Below are positions 24,950 through 35,292 of a DNA stretch of 64,000 nucleotides, piece by piece. The DNA is from Polytrichum commune. Lineage: Eukaryota; Streptophyta; Polytrichopsida; Polytrichales; Polytrichaceae. How positions within the stretch are numbered: the stretch's first letter is position 1; each line of letters begins with the position of its first letter. The DNA is taken from positions 6,140,501 through 6,204,500 of the forward strand of contig OX485807.1 in assembly GCA_950295325.1 (NCBI GenBank), written 5' to 3'. Under the pieces are notes generated by a model. That model did no database searches and was not told the DNA's origin. It was given only the letters and a program-made list of their open reading frames with translations. A program made the translations under genes and the position numbers.

Positions 24950-25200
24950 AACTTCATGGGAGAGGTGGAATTATCATGTACAAGTGTACCTCTTGTTCAT
25001 CCACCGTAAAAACTTAAAAAAATAAAATCTCAAAGTATTATTCAGCTCGGATTTTACTATGTTTAGTTTATTTGATATTGGAATCAGTTCTAAAGATCCG
25101 GAATTAGTCTAGTCCAAGTTATTTGAGACGGATCGGCCACAAACTTGTAGAGGTCAAGTTCTTATGTTGATGTAGAGGGTATTATTCTATACAAGTTTTT
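24950..25200 (+). repeat. dispersed repeat family C, copy 2
   Basis: Best-preserved copy of the family described at 14790-15060: ATTGGAATCAGTTCTAAAGA, CCGGAATTAGTCTAGTCCAA, TATTTGAGACGGATCGGC, GGTCAAGTTCTTATGTTG. Confidence 0.6.
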
Positions 25201-25259
25201 ACGTAGACGTCATTGTAGGCTCGAAAGTCAACACGCTTGGAGGGCTTATGTGATTGTGT

Positions 25260-25520
25260 GAAGAAATGGATGATTAAATTCACTTTTGACTTTGATTCCT
25301 TTGCATCTCTACTCTGATTTTGAAACTTGAAATGACAAGTGTAGACAATTTATGTATAACCGTACTTGCCTTCTCATTGATTGGTCATAGCGTTTTGTCA
25401 TTCACATTTGCTAACCAAATTAGGTAATGCCCAATCCGATCCCATGGCCAAAATTGTGTGTCGAGTTGGAAGTGCCCCCAACAAAGCCACGTACCATCTA
25501 TCTATATATAAAAGCATATA
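25260..25520 (+). repeat. low-similarity repeat fragments
   Basis: The stretch around TGAAACTTGAAATGACAAGTG resembles 30110-30250 (GTAAGCTTGAAATGATAGTG). The stretch CAATCCGATCCCATGGCCAA resembles 45742-45820 (CTATCCGATCCAACGGCCAA). These are probably old LTR or other element fragments. Confidence 0.35.
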
Positions 25521-25714
25521 CCAAGAGCAAGGATGTTGTTGCAATGCAATAACTAATGTGATCGAAGTTGTTGCATATGCAAAATTTGAACCTATGAAGA
25601 GGTCTAGTGATAGATTCTTCATGTGGGGCCCATGGTGATCCATTGGTAGCATGTAACACTATTGCCTCCTTTTGAGTGGGTTTTAATTTTAAGGTATCCA
25701 TGCCCACTCATGCT

Positions 25715-25985
25715 ACTTATCTTAATTGAACACCTATATTTAGAAAATGTGTTCATAGTTGTGAAACTAAGAACCAACACCAAGAACAAATGTGTTTTTA
25801 AAGAGTTTGGGACTATGTGCTCATAATTTGTTAATCATTCTAGGGTCAATAGTCAACGTAATTGTTGGAGGCATCTGTGATTATTCAAGAGGAATGAAAA
25901 TCTTCACTTTGATAATGAAATAAGAGTTTCATATGAAGATTTTCACATTTATAAGGAGATGTATTTGATCTAAAGAGTGTTAGAC
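25715..25985 (+). mobile_element. family A dispersed element, copy 3 (eroded)
   Basis: Contains TTGAACACCTATATTT, TCATTCTAGGGTCAATAGTC and ATCTTCACTTTGATAATGAA in family order. Both ends are diverged. Confidence 0.5.
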
Positions 25986-26549
25986 ATCATTTTCTAGCTC
26001 CACCGCATTGGCACAGTCTAATGCATGTATGGAAGCCATTGCAACCCTTTGAGATATGAATGTGTTTTGTTATTCATTTTCATCGATCTTACAATGTAAA
26101 CAACAATGTTGCAATCAATATTTTGTGGCATTGTGGTCGATTTTGGCCATTGCTTGATTCAACAATCTTCAAATCGGTTCAAGGTGGATTTTGATGGAGC
26201 AATGGGCTCCCACCACTCAATCTTGAATGCAAGTGAGGTGGGTGTGGCAAGCTTGGCCAGTTGCTGCCAAGTCTTCTAGAGCCACCTCAACATGTTTGGC
26301 AGCTCAACTGGATTTGGTCAGTGATATTCAAACCCTAGAGATTAGATTCAATTAGATTGAGAATGGAGACTGCTAGAACAAATTGTCTATTGCATAGACA
26401 ATTCAAAACTTTAAAAAAAATCCAAAGCACAAATGATGAATCATAAATGTACTGATGTACTTCTCAACATATCATATATTGTAGGAATATGATATTGTGT
26501 ATGTCAAAATGTATTTAATGTTGAAGACACGATGATTCTTGAGTATTGT
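25986..26549. other. interval without recognisable gene
   Basis: AT-rich; nothing recognised. Confidence 0.4.
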
Positions 26550-28340
26550 TTAGAAATGAACTAGCATGCTCTGATCTTCCACTTGGGACAATCTAATCTG
26601 CATGATCACCTCTAAAAAGCATATGCAAAGTAGTAGGTTTCCCAAGGTTTTTGTGGATGAACTCACCTTCATCCTCGTTTGCATGCAAGACCAACAAAAA
26701 CAAATTAGACATATGTTTACATAGTACATAGGATTGTTTCCCACTAATGTCGGTGTTATGCATTTTGAGGAAAGATGTGCATGAGCATCTAGGGTACTTG
26801 GTGGCTGTGATGTGGTAATGCTCGTCAAGGGTAATTGTCCCGGTTGAAAATTGCATAGATCCTCTTATTGGACAGAAGAATCAAGTCCATTCTCTCCACA
26901 ACTACCATTGAAAATGACAGAGCAAGTGACATGCATTGTAATGGGGTTCCAAAGTTGGACTATAACAAACTGCCTTCCCATCGGAAGTCATTGATTTCTT
27001 CATGTTTTTCTAATTTGAAGAGACCCCGTAATATGGAGTTGGTGTTAAACACCAACATTGGCCTTACATAAGGAGATGCCTCTATGTGGAGTGCAATGCA
27101 AATGACTCATGTAGTGGCCAACGTACGGAGAATGTGCCATAGATTTGGCTATGCATTCATTACTGCAATCGATCCTTATTGTTGGGAGACACAACGGGAA
27201 GGTTACTTAGAGAAGTCACGTCTACACATTCGGCATACGAGATTCACTTTTAGAACCCAAATCATCATTTAATTTGTGCTAGCTACTTCCAAAACATCTT
27301 TCTCCTTCCAAATGAGGCTCTTTGTGGTCAAATTTGGTCATATACCTATCAATATATTTTGGAAATATTGCACGGAGTAGTTGGCGTCCAGCTGCACGAA
27401 GCAACAACTCCATTTTGTTTGGAAGCCTTATAGTTATAACTCTCTTGAAGAGCTCCGAATGTTGCGATTGCTAGACCAATGCTCTTGTCAAATCGTCAAC
27501 AATTATCTCAAAAATATCTATGCCATTCTTACCATACATTAGATGCCATTTATGATGGATGGTCTCTGAGAAGTTGTAGGCGGGCATGTTGGCATCCTCG
27601 TCGAGTGTCATGTCATGGTTGAGAACTAAAACTAAATCAAACCACTTAGAAAGAAAAAAGAAAAAAATTCCAAAATAAAGATTGAGTACAAGATAGGTGG
27701 TGGACTTACATAGCTAATGGTGGATTTTTATTGGGCAAACAAAATTTCCACCACTTAAGCCAATGCATCATGCTTTGTTCCCCATTTGTCCTACATGCGC
27801 CAAAGGTCTCCAATCATTCCTCAAGCTTTGACTATTTGCGACCCCCTCATCCAATGCCTTGGAATTCTTCCACTTGTAGAATAATGCATTCAACTCCTTT
27901 AGCAAGGAGGTGGCGATGTATTTTTTGTGTTGTTCTAGTGGTTGCTCCCGTTTGAAATTGCATGTCTTGTCCATGCCTTCAATGGGGTCCTTGGGGTTTC
28001 CATTTCCAAAGACAAACTACTTTGTACTCCAATTGGCTTAAGCATAATCAACCTTTGAATTCATAATAACGGAGCTATGGCACATGACATAGTTTCATCT
28101 GCTTAATCATTGAATACCACATGAAGCTCAAGTTGTTGTGCTTGTGAATTGTATGATAGTGAGAACATACATGTAGTCCATGTCATACATAAGGTAATCC
28201 ATGGTCCTCCATCCGTGCACTCTCTTCACATGGCCATGAGCCACACCTCCTCCAAAGAATCTCCAGGTTGCATATGTTTCACCAAGTCCACCATAGAGTC
28301 AAATCTATTTTTTCCTCATCTTGAAAAGGTACACAAATTG
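26550..28340 (-). pseudogene. decayed transposon-type protein with SWIM-like zinc finger
   Basis: Read on the minus strand, consecutive fragments in changing frames look like one broken protein. Near 28260-28160 there is HGWRTMDYLMYDMDYMYV, and near 27990-27768 NPKDPIEGMDKTC through KKYIATSLLKELNALFYKWK. Near 27610-27480 there is EDANMPAYNFSETIHHKWH, and near 26800-26710 YPRCSCTSF...YVLCKHM. The last is a C-x-C-x(n)-C-x-H SWIM pattern (Cys at 26787 and 26781, Cys/His at 26721 and 26715). SWIM fingers occur in MULE transposases and FAR1-type proteins, so a Mutator-like or similar transposon origin is inferred. Stops and frameshifts exclude a functional product, and the ends are approximate. 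Confidence 0.5.
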
Positions 28341-28384
28341 TGACCCATGCCCAAGTAAGTAACTATCTTGGATGTAGTGTCTAA

Positions 28385-28637
28385 GATTCAAGTATATTTG
28401 GATTTATGCATGAATTTTGGACAATTCAACCGCCAATATGACATATACTAGATCACAAAACTATGACAATTATAGTGGTTGGTGAACATGGAATACAAAC
28501 ATCCGAAGTTAAAGTTGTTGTGTTGTTGCTTTTGCTATTGTCGGTTTATGTTTTGGTCCCCACAAGTGCATATCTTTTAGTATTTTTGAACAATTGGTTT
28601 GTCCAAATATAGTTAAATGTCGGATTAGTCCACTTTG
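28385..28637 (+). repeat. dispersed repeat, partner of 5990-6232
   Basis: Second copy of the roughly 240-bp repeat, same orientation, carrying GGATTTATGCATGAATTTT and TCCCCACAAGTGCA. Confidence 0.6.
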
Positions 28638-28721
28638 AGCTCCAAAATATGGTCAGTACTTCCATTTTGTGCATACCGAGACTTGAAAAACAAAACCTAG
28701 CTATGAATATTAGGGAATATA

Positions 28722-29154
28722 CACGGGGAGGTCACTCCATTATAAAGTTGAACAACCACGTGCGAAACACTTTACATGTATAAAATCCTACCTTTTTACA
28801 TAAAGCATCACCAAAATGGATAAAACTTTTATCAAACTTTTTTTCATGAGTAGATATAAACGGTACCTATTACATAGTAAAGAATGGTAACTAAATTTGA
28901 TGATTTTTTTACTTAAATTTTTATAAAACATACCATTTCTAACTAGAATGACGCAGAATTGAACTAAACAATTTACTACAAAAAAATGAAGATGACTAAA
29001 AATTTCAAAAGAATATACAAAATATACTATCACTAGTTATGTATATGTAGAAAAAATATCATAAATTTTAAAATTATCTATGGCATGTAATATAGGGGTA
29101 GCAAACTTTGTTCACACGTGGTGTTCAACTTGACAATGGAGTGACCTCCCTGTG
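28722..29154. mobile_element. hAT-like MITE, copy 2, with perfect 8-bp TSD
   Basis: Bounded by CACGGGGAGGTCACTCCATT and its inverted form ending CTCCCTGTG. It is flanked by an exact duplication GGAATATA (28714-28721 and 29155-29162). It is nearly identical over long stretches to 17619-18039 in reverse orientation (for example TTTGCTACCCCTATATTACA). The 8-bp duplication and CA...TG ends indicate hAT mobilisation. Confidence 0.9.
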
Positions 29155-29162
29155 GGAATATA

Positions 29163-30551
29163 ATTGTCATGTGTGACCCTTCGCGTCGATTTTTTTGGCG
29201 TCATGTCCCTCGGATCCCATAATCTTGGAAGACATCCCTTGTTTCATGAGTAGACTCATATGAGCTTGGTCATGATAACATTATTCATCCTAGGTGGTAG
29301 ACTTCATTTTCCACGGTTCATCAAAACTAGAGTCTTGACCCGGGAAAGTGAGGAGGTCTACAACAATGCTTTATTGCAAAGTGCACTCAAATCCACCTCA
29401 AGCACTCGAATCAACTTTGTATGCCATCCTCTCATTAGCCAATAATATGCATATAAGGAAAATGGTCCTAATTCGGTTATTTATCCTAATAGGGCACCTA
29501 CATTTGCATGGTATGTGGTTATATGTGGAATTAAGAATGGACCCCAAATAGACATATCTTCAACCTTTAATTACAAGGATGTGCGATAGGCCAAAGCTGA
29601 ATTTGTCGTACGCTTGGGCCATTTTGAGTCAATTTTTCTACATGAAATGTCATGAATACACTACGAGCATGTAGCCAACTCCACAACCCATTTGATACCA
29701 CATATTATGTGCTAATTGGATCATATTTGAGATCATTTTGAAAGTTGGATAAAACATTCTAGACTTCTCCTTTCAATCTCAAAATGTTAAGAGAACTTTA
29801 AGATCTACAATAGGACATGCCACCTAGATTCACAAGACCTGCCACCCATGAGAACTTTCGGGTGGCAAATCCTAGATCGTCTTTGCAAGGCTAGCTTGAC
29901 CCAGCCGTCATAGAATGACAAGCTAGAAAGCCATACTTTTATCTTTATTGTAAATTAATAACGAACACCACTATTGTAGGATGTAATTCAAAGCCCAAAA
30001 ATCCTCGAACAACTACACGGATGTTTCTCTCAATCTCACCTTTTAGTCAAGTTTGATCACCCGGAGCTTGATATGGAACCTTCACGGATAACCCTAATAC
30101 TCAACATCATCGGGAGAACACATGTGATAACTTTCTTCACTTTGACGTCTTATTGCTTTCGCATGTCAACTCCGATTCGTAAGCTTGAAATGATAGTGTG
30201 CACGATTCGCAAATTATCGCTTGTAAATGGACGATCGGAAGTGTTGGCTGTGGAGTTGGAGCCGGCCTATAAATAGCATGAGATACGTTCAACTATATAT
30301 GAAGCTGGGGGCCGGGGGGGGGGGGGGGTGTGAGTCACGAATCTAGTATATGGTTGTCCATGTTGTTGGGTTCCCCGAACTTTCAAGGAAGATGCGATCC
30401 GTGTTGACTTGTGGGGATAAAAACTATTGAGGAATAAAGACCAACCAAAAGGTGCATGAACGTATGGGCACATGTGGGCCACAAACTGGCTCCCCCGATT
30501 CTATTCACTCATTTCATCACTTCACCTGCTCCTGCATTTCAGCTCTACATA
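29163..30551. other. gene-free interval with repeat fragments
   Basis: Holds a family A fragment at about 29482-29570 (GCACCTACATTTGCATGGTA). It also holds a repeat at about 29815-29945 (CTTTGCAAGGCTAGCTTGAC, ATGACAAGCTAGAAAG) shared with 38520-38640 and, inverted, 48880-48990. A 15-G run lies at 30314-30328. No gene was recognised. Confidence 0.45.
30314..30328 (+). repeat. poly-G run (15 G)
   Basis: Uninterrupted 15 G after GGGGGCC. Confidence 0.9.
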
Positions 30552-31072
30552 CAGTCCACCCTCTATAAATGTTACACCTATAAGTGTTAACCCTCTCTAA
30601 ATGTTAACTTTCTTTTACTCCCCACATATTGCACACTATAAATGTTAAACGTGTTAACTGTTAATAAAATGGTACTCCCTTCTTTGTAAATTTGACTCTA
30701 TAAATGTTAACGAATGAAATACAACCATAATATGGATGATAAAAACTACACATCCAGTTACATTCCTCTCTCTCTCTCACCATGCGTTAGGGCGAGGCAC
30801 ATGGCATCGAGGGTGGGGTGGCGGCAGAGCGGTAGAGAATTGATTCCCAAAGCTTGATTCCCAAAGCTTGATATTGAATAAAGTTTTGATTGGGTTTGCA
30901 ATTTTATGAATGGTATTATCTCACAAGGACTCTTCACAATTGCTTATATTTATAAATGTTAAGATTTGTATATTGCTCAAAAAAGTAATTTTATTATTGT
31001 TAACTGTTAACACCTCTATAAATGTTAACTTTGATCCACTCCCGAGGGTTAACATTTATAGAGGGTAGACTG
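30552..31072. mobile_element. Emigrant-like (pogo/Tc1-mariner) MITE, copy 1
   Basis: Begins CAGTCCACCCTCTATAAATG and ends inverted with CATTTATAGAGGGTAGACTG, flanked by TA on both sides. CAGT ends, CTCTATAAAT in the TIR and a TA target duplication are the hallmarks of Emigrant/Lemi pogo-like MITEs. The motif CTATAAATGTTAAC is repeated in both subterminal regions. A 15-bp unit (GATTCCCAAAGCTT) is tandemly doubled near 30841. There is no transposase, so it is non-autonomous. Confidence 0.9.
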
Positions 31073-31153
31073 TACATACAACCCGCCTCCTATATATATC
31101 CTCTCAATCTGTCCTAAAGTTGCTGCCTCCTCATTCTATTGAAAATAAACTCA

Positions 31154-31659
31154 GGGCCACTTCACACACGACACAAGCCAAGAGCCGTGACCATGGAATT
31201 GTGAGAGCCCAAAAGAAAAGTGTCCAAAGGCCGTCCCAACGCACCTCTGACGTCATGTAGTGTGGTCACCGGCCCTCAAGTGTAGCGTGAAGTCATATGC
31301 GACCGGGCCCTCAGCCAACTGTTGTTTCAATGAAGTTTTATTCATGCGGGTCCTCACACATGATAAAATCAAATAAATCAACGGTTGTGAGCAGTCGGAG
31401 TGCCATGGTCTCCCGGTTTCGTGTTAGGCGTACCTCCAAGAGGTGGTTTTTGGAAAATAATCCAAGTGACCATGAAACGTGATCCCTTCGATGCCATGTA
31501 GGAATCCGTGTAGACTTTACATCCGTCTCGCATTCACTTACTCCGTTGGTCCCTCAAGCGTAGTGTGAAGCGAACTTGGACCGGCTCTGCTTTTTCCACC
31601 AATGAGAGTGCTTGAAGTGTAATGGTCAAGGGTTGTCAGTCTCGTGTGTGAAGTGGCCC
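31154..31659. mobile_element. Tourist-like MITE (GGGCCACTTCACAC), copy 1
   Basis: TIRs GGGCCACTTCACAC and GTGTGAAGTGGCCC, flanked by TCA and TAA, a slightly decayed 3-bp duplication of the PIF/Harbinger type. The full length matches 51081-51578 in the same orientation (AAGAGCCGTGACCATG, CCAAAGGCCGTCCCAAC, TCCAAGTGACCATGAAAC). Short frames inside are not conserved between copies. Confidence 0.85.
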
Positions 31660-31677
31660 TAAGATTTACATGCCAGA

Positions 31678-31957
31678 GGGCCAGTTCACAATGGGGTCCC
31701 GAGTTTCAACATGGAGGCGAAGTCCCAACTTTGGAGCCTCAAGAAACCATTCAAATATGGTTAACAATCATTAAAAGTTGGATCTTGATTATTTCATGTA
31801 AAAATATTCACCGGACTTGTGTTGAGAGTTGGGTCTAGCTTTTTGCTCGACCCAACTCTCAACACAAGTTCCGAGTCTCATCTCCAAAAATCGTTGTCAC
31901 GTGGGTGTCCATGTCATACTTGGGACTTAGGACTTGGGACCCCGTGTGAACCGGCCC
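31678..31957. mobile_element. MITE with GGGCC(A/G)GTTCACA ends, copy 2
   Basis: Bounded by GGGCCAGTTCACA and TGTGAACCGGCCC, with AGA on the left and TAA on the right. Comparison with other family A copies shows it sits inside a family A element exactly where those copies read CTAA, so the original target was TAA (PIF/Harbinger type). It carries a perfect 21-bp hairpin at 31815-31869. Confidence 0.8.
31815..31869. repeat. perfect 21-bp-stem hairpin inside the MITE
   Basis: The arm ACTTGTGTTGAGAGTTGGGT plus C (31815-31835) is exactly complementary to 31849-31869, with a 13-base loop. An imperfect version is present in the copy at 14525-14580. Confidence 0.85.
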
Positions 31958-32477
31958 TAAGTCCAACATCATAGCAATAATTTGGACACCTATATTTGAG
32001 TGGTATTTGTTTAGGTGTGGATTCAAGAATGGATACATGTGTTTTGAAAGAGATTGATTTACATGCTCAAAACATGTTAACCATTCTAGGTTCAACAAGC
32101 AACATGAGGGGCGAGGGGCTATATGACACTTAACAAGCACAAGAATTTTCGCTTTGATAATGAATAAGATATTCACATGACCTCCAATCGTGAGGCAAAT
32201 GGTACCATGCACAATCATCTTGCACTAAGCATGTGTTTCATATCCTACGAGAAGTGGATGCATAGAGAAGAACATATGAATAATACATGTCTACCTTAAA
32301 TGAAACATGTATTGAATAAAAAAAGTGATGATATGGCAACAAAATTGACTCCTTGTGGAGTTTGGAACTTTTGGTATACAAAGCCTGAAGTAATTTATCA
32401 CGTATGAGTGTACCTCTCATTCATCCAACATAAATGCCATGAAATAGTTATACATTGAAGGTTACATATACATATAG

Positions 32478-33110
32478 ATTTTCTTTTGGTGCAAATGATA
32501 ATTTTATTGCCGAAAGAAATGACTACGACCCTATCACGGTGCAAACGTTAAGGCCAAGACAAGGAATGAGGAGCCGGAGAACACCAACCATTGACACCTA
32601 AAACTCCAACCATTAACACGATAGCCACTAACTAATGAACTTAGTAGCCACACAACTCAACACCCAAGCACAAGTCAACTTAACTTGCTACCATTGAAAG
32701 TGTGCACCCCTTCAAACGGAGGGTAAGTGTTCACCCTTTAAATTTTCTCATGCTCTCACTTACACGTGATATCATGTGCACCCCAATTTTTGTCATACTT
32801 TTCAATGTTTCGACAATCGCTCAAAGTGCAGTGCCATGCAATTCTCACAAATTCAAGGAATGCAATCCACATGGTAGTTTCCATGTGTTTGAGTGTCACT
32901 TATGTTTGTTTAAAGATACGAACTTTCCTGCTAGTCCAAAACACACACATTATAATACAATCACATAAGAGATGCCAAATGCTTTGAAATCTCTCAATTG
33001 TAGCCGGAGCCTTTTTATTGGTTAGACATTGTTCCCAAGACATAGGACTCCATAGCCCATTCCTAGAAGGTATAGAGGCCAATACGTGCACTTTGAGCCA
33101 ACTTTTCTTT
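32478..33110 (-). mobile_element. 5'-truncated LINE-like 3' remnant
   Basis: On the minus strand a frame near 33090-32900 reads ERFQSIWHLLCDCIIMCVFW followed by TSRKVRIF, resembling the W...LRDCII..W..RN..IF end of plant LINE reverse-transcriptase proteins. It continues into untranslated-type sequence ending GGCAATAAAATTATCATTTG, then CACCAAAAGAAAAT at about 32478, like a LINE 3' terminus. Stops and frame changes show it is dead. No target duplication was found. Confidence 0.4.
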
Positions 33111-34102
33111 CTTTTATTTATATATTACTTGATATGTAGTATAGTGTCAAAGACCACAAATTCATGTAGTGCCAAACATATTGATCAACAATTAACGTAT
33201 AGAGGTGGGTTTTAACATGGATGGGTGAGAGGTCCACTTGTATGCAATAATATCCTCTTGTCTTTTGGATTGTGTGGCTAATTAGCAAGGTTGAATTCTA
33301 TGCAAATCTTAACCTTCATGTATTATAATCATAAATAAAAAAATTTGATTGGTTTAAACATAAAATTAAGGACAAGGTGAAGAGGGGGTTCGCAAATTCA
33401 GGCTTGAGGGTAGGCTTGAATTGTTGGAGACTAGTAAGAAGTGATATTTCAATGACTCAAAGTTGTAATTGTGCTCGTCTAAGGCTTGAGAGTGGAGTGT
33501 AAGAGACATCCTCAACAAATGGGAAGCAATGTATGTCAAAGGGTTGTGAGTTGTAGAGCCCCCAATTCAAGTGCATATAATTGGCGTATTCAAGTGAGTC
33601 TTCCCATGCATATGGTCTTGCACACACCTTCACCTTCCCCACCCCTCCCTCTTGCAACCTTTGCACCTTTGCACATGCCTATGTCTTACCCTACATGCAA
33701 CTGGAGTTCATCTATGCTTCTCTTCCAATATCTATCATTTTTATGTGTTACACTTGTAAGCTTGTATACATCTTAAATTTTAACATTCCAATTTTTATTG
33801 ATCCATCGCATCATTTTTAAACCATTACGTTACTTCCCCCTACACCATGCAATACATGTTAAATCTCTGAACATATTGTATTCTCAAAGGAAAAATGTTT
33901 CCACACATGTTGTGTGCACCTTTTGCACTAGTTACATGGGCTTGAAGCCAATATTTATTGCATAGATTACTATCAAATTGTTGTAGGGCTTGCCAACATA
34001 CAAGAGTCTTGGACCATTAAAATCTCATATCATTTGGCATCCAACCTATGAGGGACCTTGGAAGTCCATTAAAATTTTATATCATTTGTTCTTTAAACCT
34101 AA
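33111..34102. other. interval without recognisable gene
   Basis: AT-rich with a family C fragment near 33140-33260. No coding signal. Confidence 0.4.
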
Positions 34103-34741
34103 GGGCATGTTTACACGAAAGCCACTAGGCCAAGGCTCTTCAGAATCCTTGAATTCTCACTGATTGAGAGTGTCATGAACCCTACTTTGTATTTATATGA
34201 GGGTACTCTCTTGAAGGTAGGCTTGATGGAATTTGTGGCTGGCTTTGAGGGACAACCCATGACAACTTATAAAAAATACACATTCTAATACTATTCATGT
34301 TTAATTCACAATGTGAATGTTGGAGTTGTTATACAAAGTTGAATTTTGAGTAAATAATGTGTGATATTTTTTTTTAGTGTGTAGCATTTTTTGGTATATT
34401 ATTTTGTTATTGTGAAGTAAACAAAGCTATTTTTTCCCTAATGTATAACCTATACATAGATATCGAATGCTCAAAACCTTTGGAATTAACATACACAAAC
34501 ATCAATACATAAACAAAGTCACAAGCACTTTCTTTCTTCTCTCCCTCATAATGCATTCTCATGTTTAATTGAAATATTATGAGGTCTTTTTAATGATCCC
34601 ATTTGGGTTTTACACTGAGGGGAGTGACCTCTAAAAGACTTTGGGCTATAGTCCACGGACTACTCTATGATCTCATTCAAAAAGCGGGGTACCATGGTCA
34701 TTTAAGAGCCATGGCCTCTTGCCTTTAGTGTAAACATGCCC
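34103..34741. mobile_element. Tourist-like MITE (GGGCATGTTTACAC ends)
   Basis: TIRs GGGCATGTTTACACGAAAG and the inverse of GGGCATGTTTACACTAAAG (18 of 19 match). The left flank is TAA and the right flank GAA, suggesting a decayed TAA duplication. It is 639 bp and non-coding. Confidence 0.75.
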
Positions 34742-35047
34742 GAACTTGCTTCCAACCTTCGTGCTTTGGCCCAAAAAATGTGCTTGAAGTACCCTTCATT
34801 CCCCCAAGATTCTTAAGTGAGATGTCATGAAGTTTCCATCTGCCCATGCCTAAGTTCTAAGTCAAAGTCCTCCACTTTCCAATCGCAAATGCATGCGTGG
34901 CAATGAAATTTTTTTTGGCGAGATTTCTGGAAAAAACTTACCCCAAAACTTAAAAACATATTATTTTGTTGGAAAACAGGTTTTTTGGGCCAATTTTTCG
35001 AGAAATTAAAAAAGGATGAAATTGCCCTTATTACTCTTATTAGCAAC

Positions 35048-35061
35048 TACAAGGATAATAT
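35048..35061. repeat. left target-site duplication of the SINE
   Basis: TACAAGGATAATAT, identical to 35279-35292. Confidence 0.9.
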
Positions 35062-35095
<34 letters not shown>

Positions 35096-35278
35096 TTATT
35101 TATTTTTGAGACAAGGTCGACATGCCAACGCCAAACCACATGAGGCAGTTGACCACCTAGCAAGTTTTCTGTCAAGTAGAGAGGAGATTTCACAGCCGGG
35201 ATTCGAACCGCCAACCTCTTCCTTGAGATTTGGGTATCTCTCCACCATCATCCGGTAGTTTAAGGTCATCTCGGACCA
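35062..35278 (-). mobile_element. SINE with Pol III promoter and perfect 14-bp TSD
   Basis: Flanked by an exact duplication TACAAGGATAATAT (35048-35061 and 35279-35292). Read on the minus strand, the element starts TGGTCCGAGATGACC. It has an A box TGGTGGAGAGA (plus 35247-35237) and, 38 bases further, a perfect B box GGTTCGAATCC (plus 35209-35199). It ends GTCTCAAAAATAAATAAAT running into an AT dinucleotide tail. Size, internal tRNA-type promoter, tail and long duplication together define a tRNA-derived SINE. The family name was not recognised. Confidence 0.9.
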
Positions 35279-35292
35279 TACAAGGATAATAT

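Larger units (their letters stand above)
31661..32297 (+). mobile_element. family A dispersed element, copy 4, interrupted by a MITE
   Basis: The left edge (AAGATTTACATGCC) corresponds to AAGGTAGATGTGCC. After the 31678-31957 insertion it resumes with AGCAATAATTTGGACACCTA and TATTTGAGTGGTATTTG, and runs to TCCTACGAGAAGTGGATGCA and TGTCTACCTTAA. The nesting shows that the MITE inserted later. Confidence 0.7.

Noticed and set aside
31859-32218. 119-codon minus-strand frame
   Set aside because: It spans a MITE end and family A repeat sequence; other copies lack the frame.
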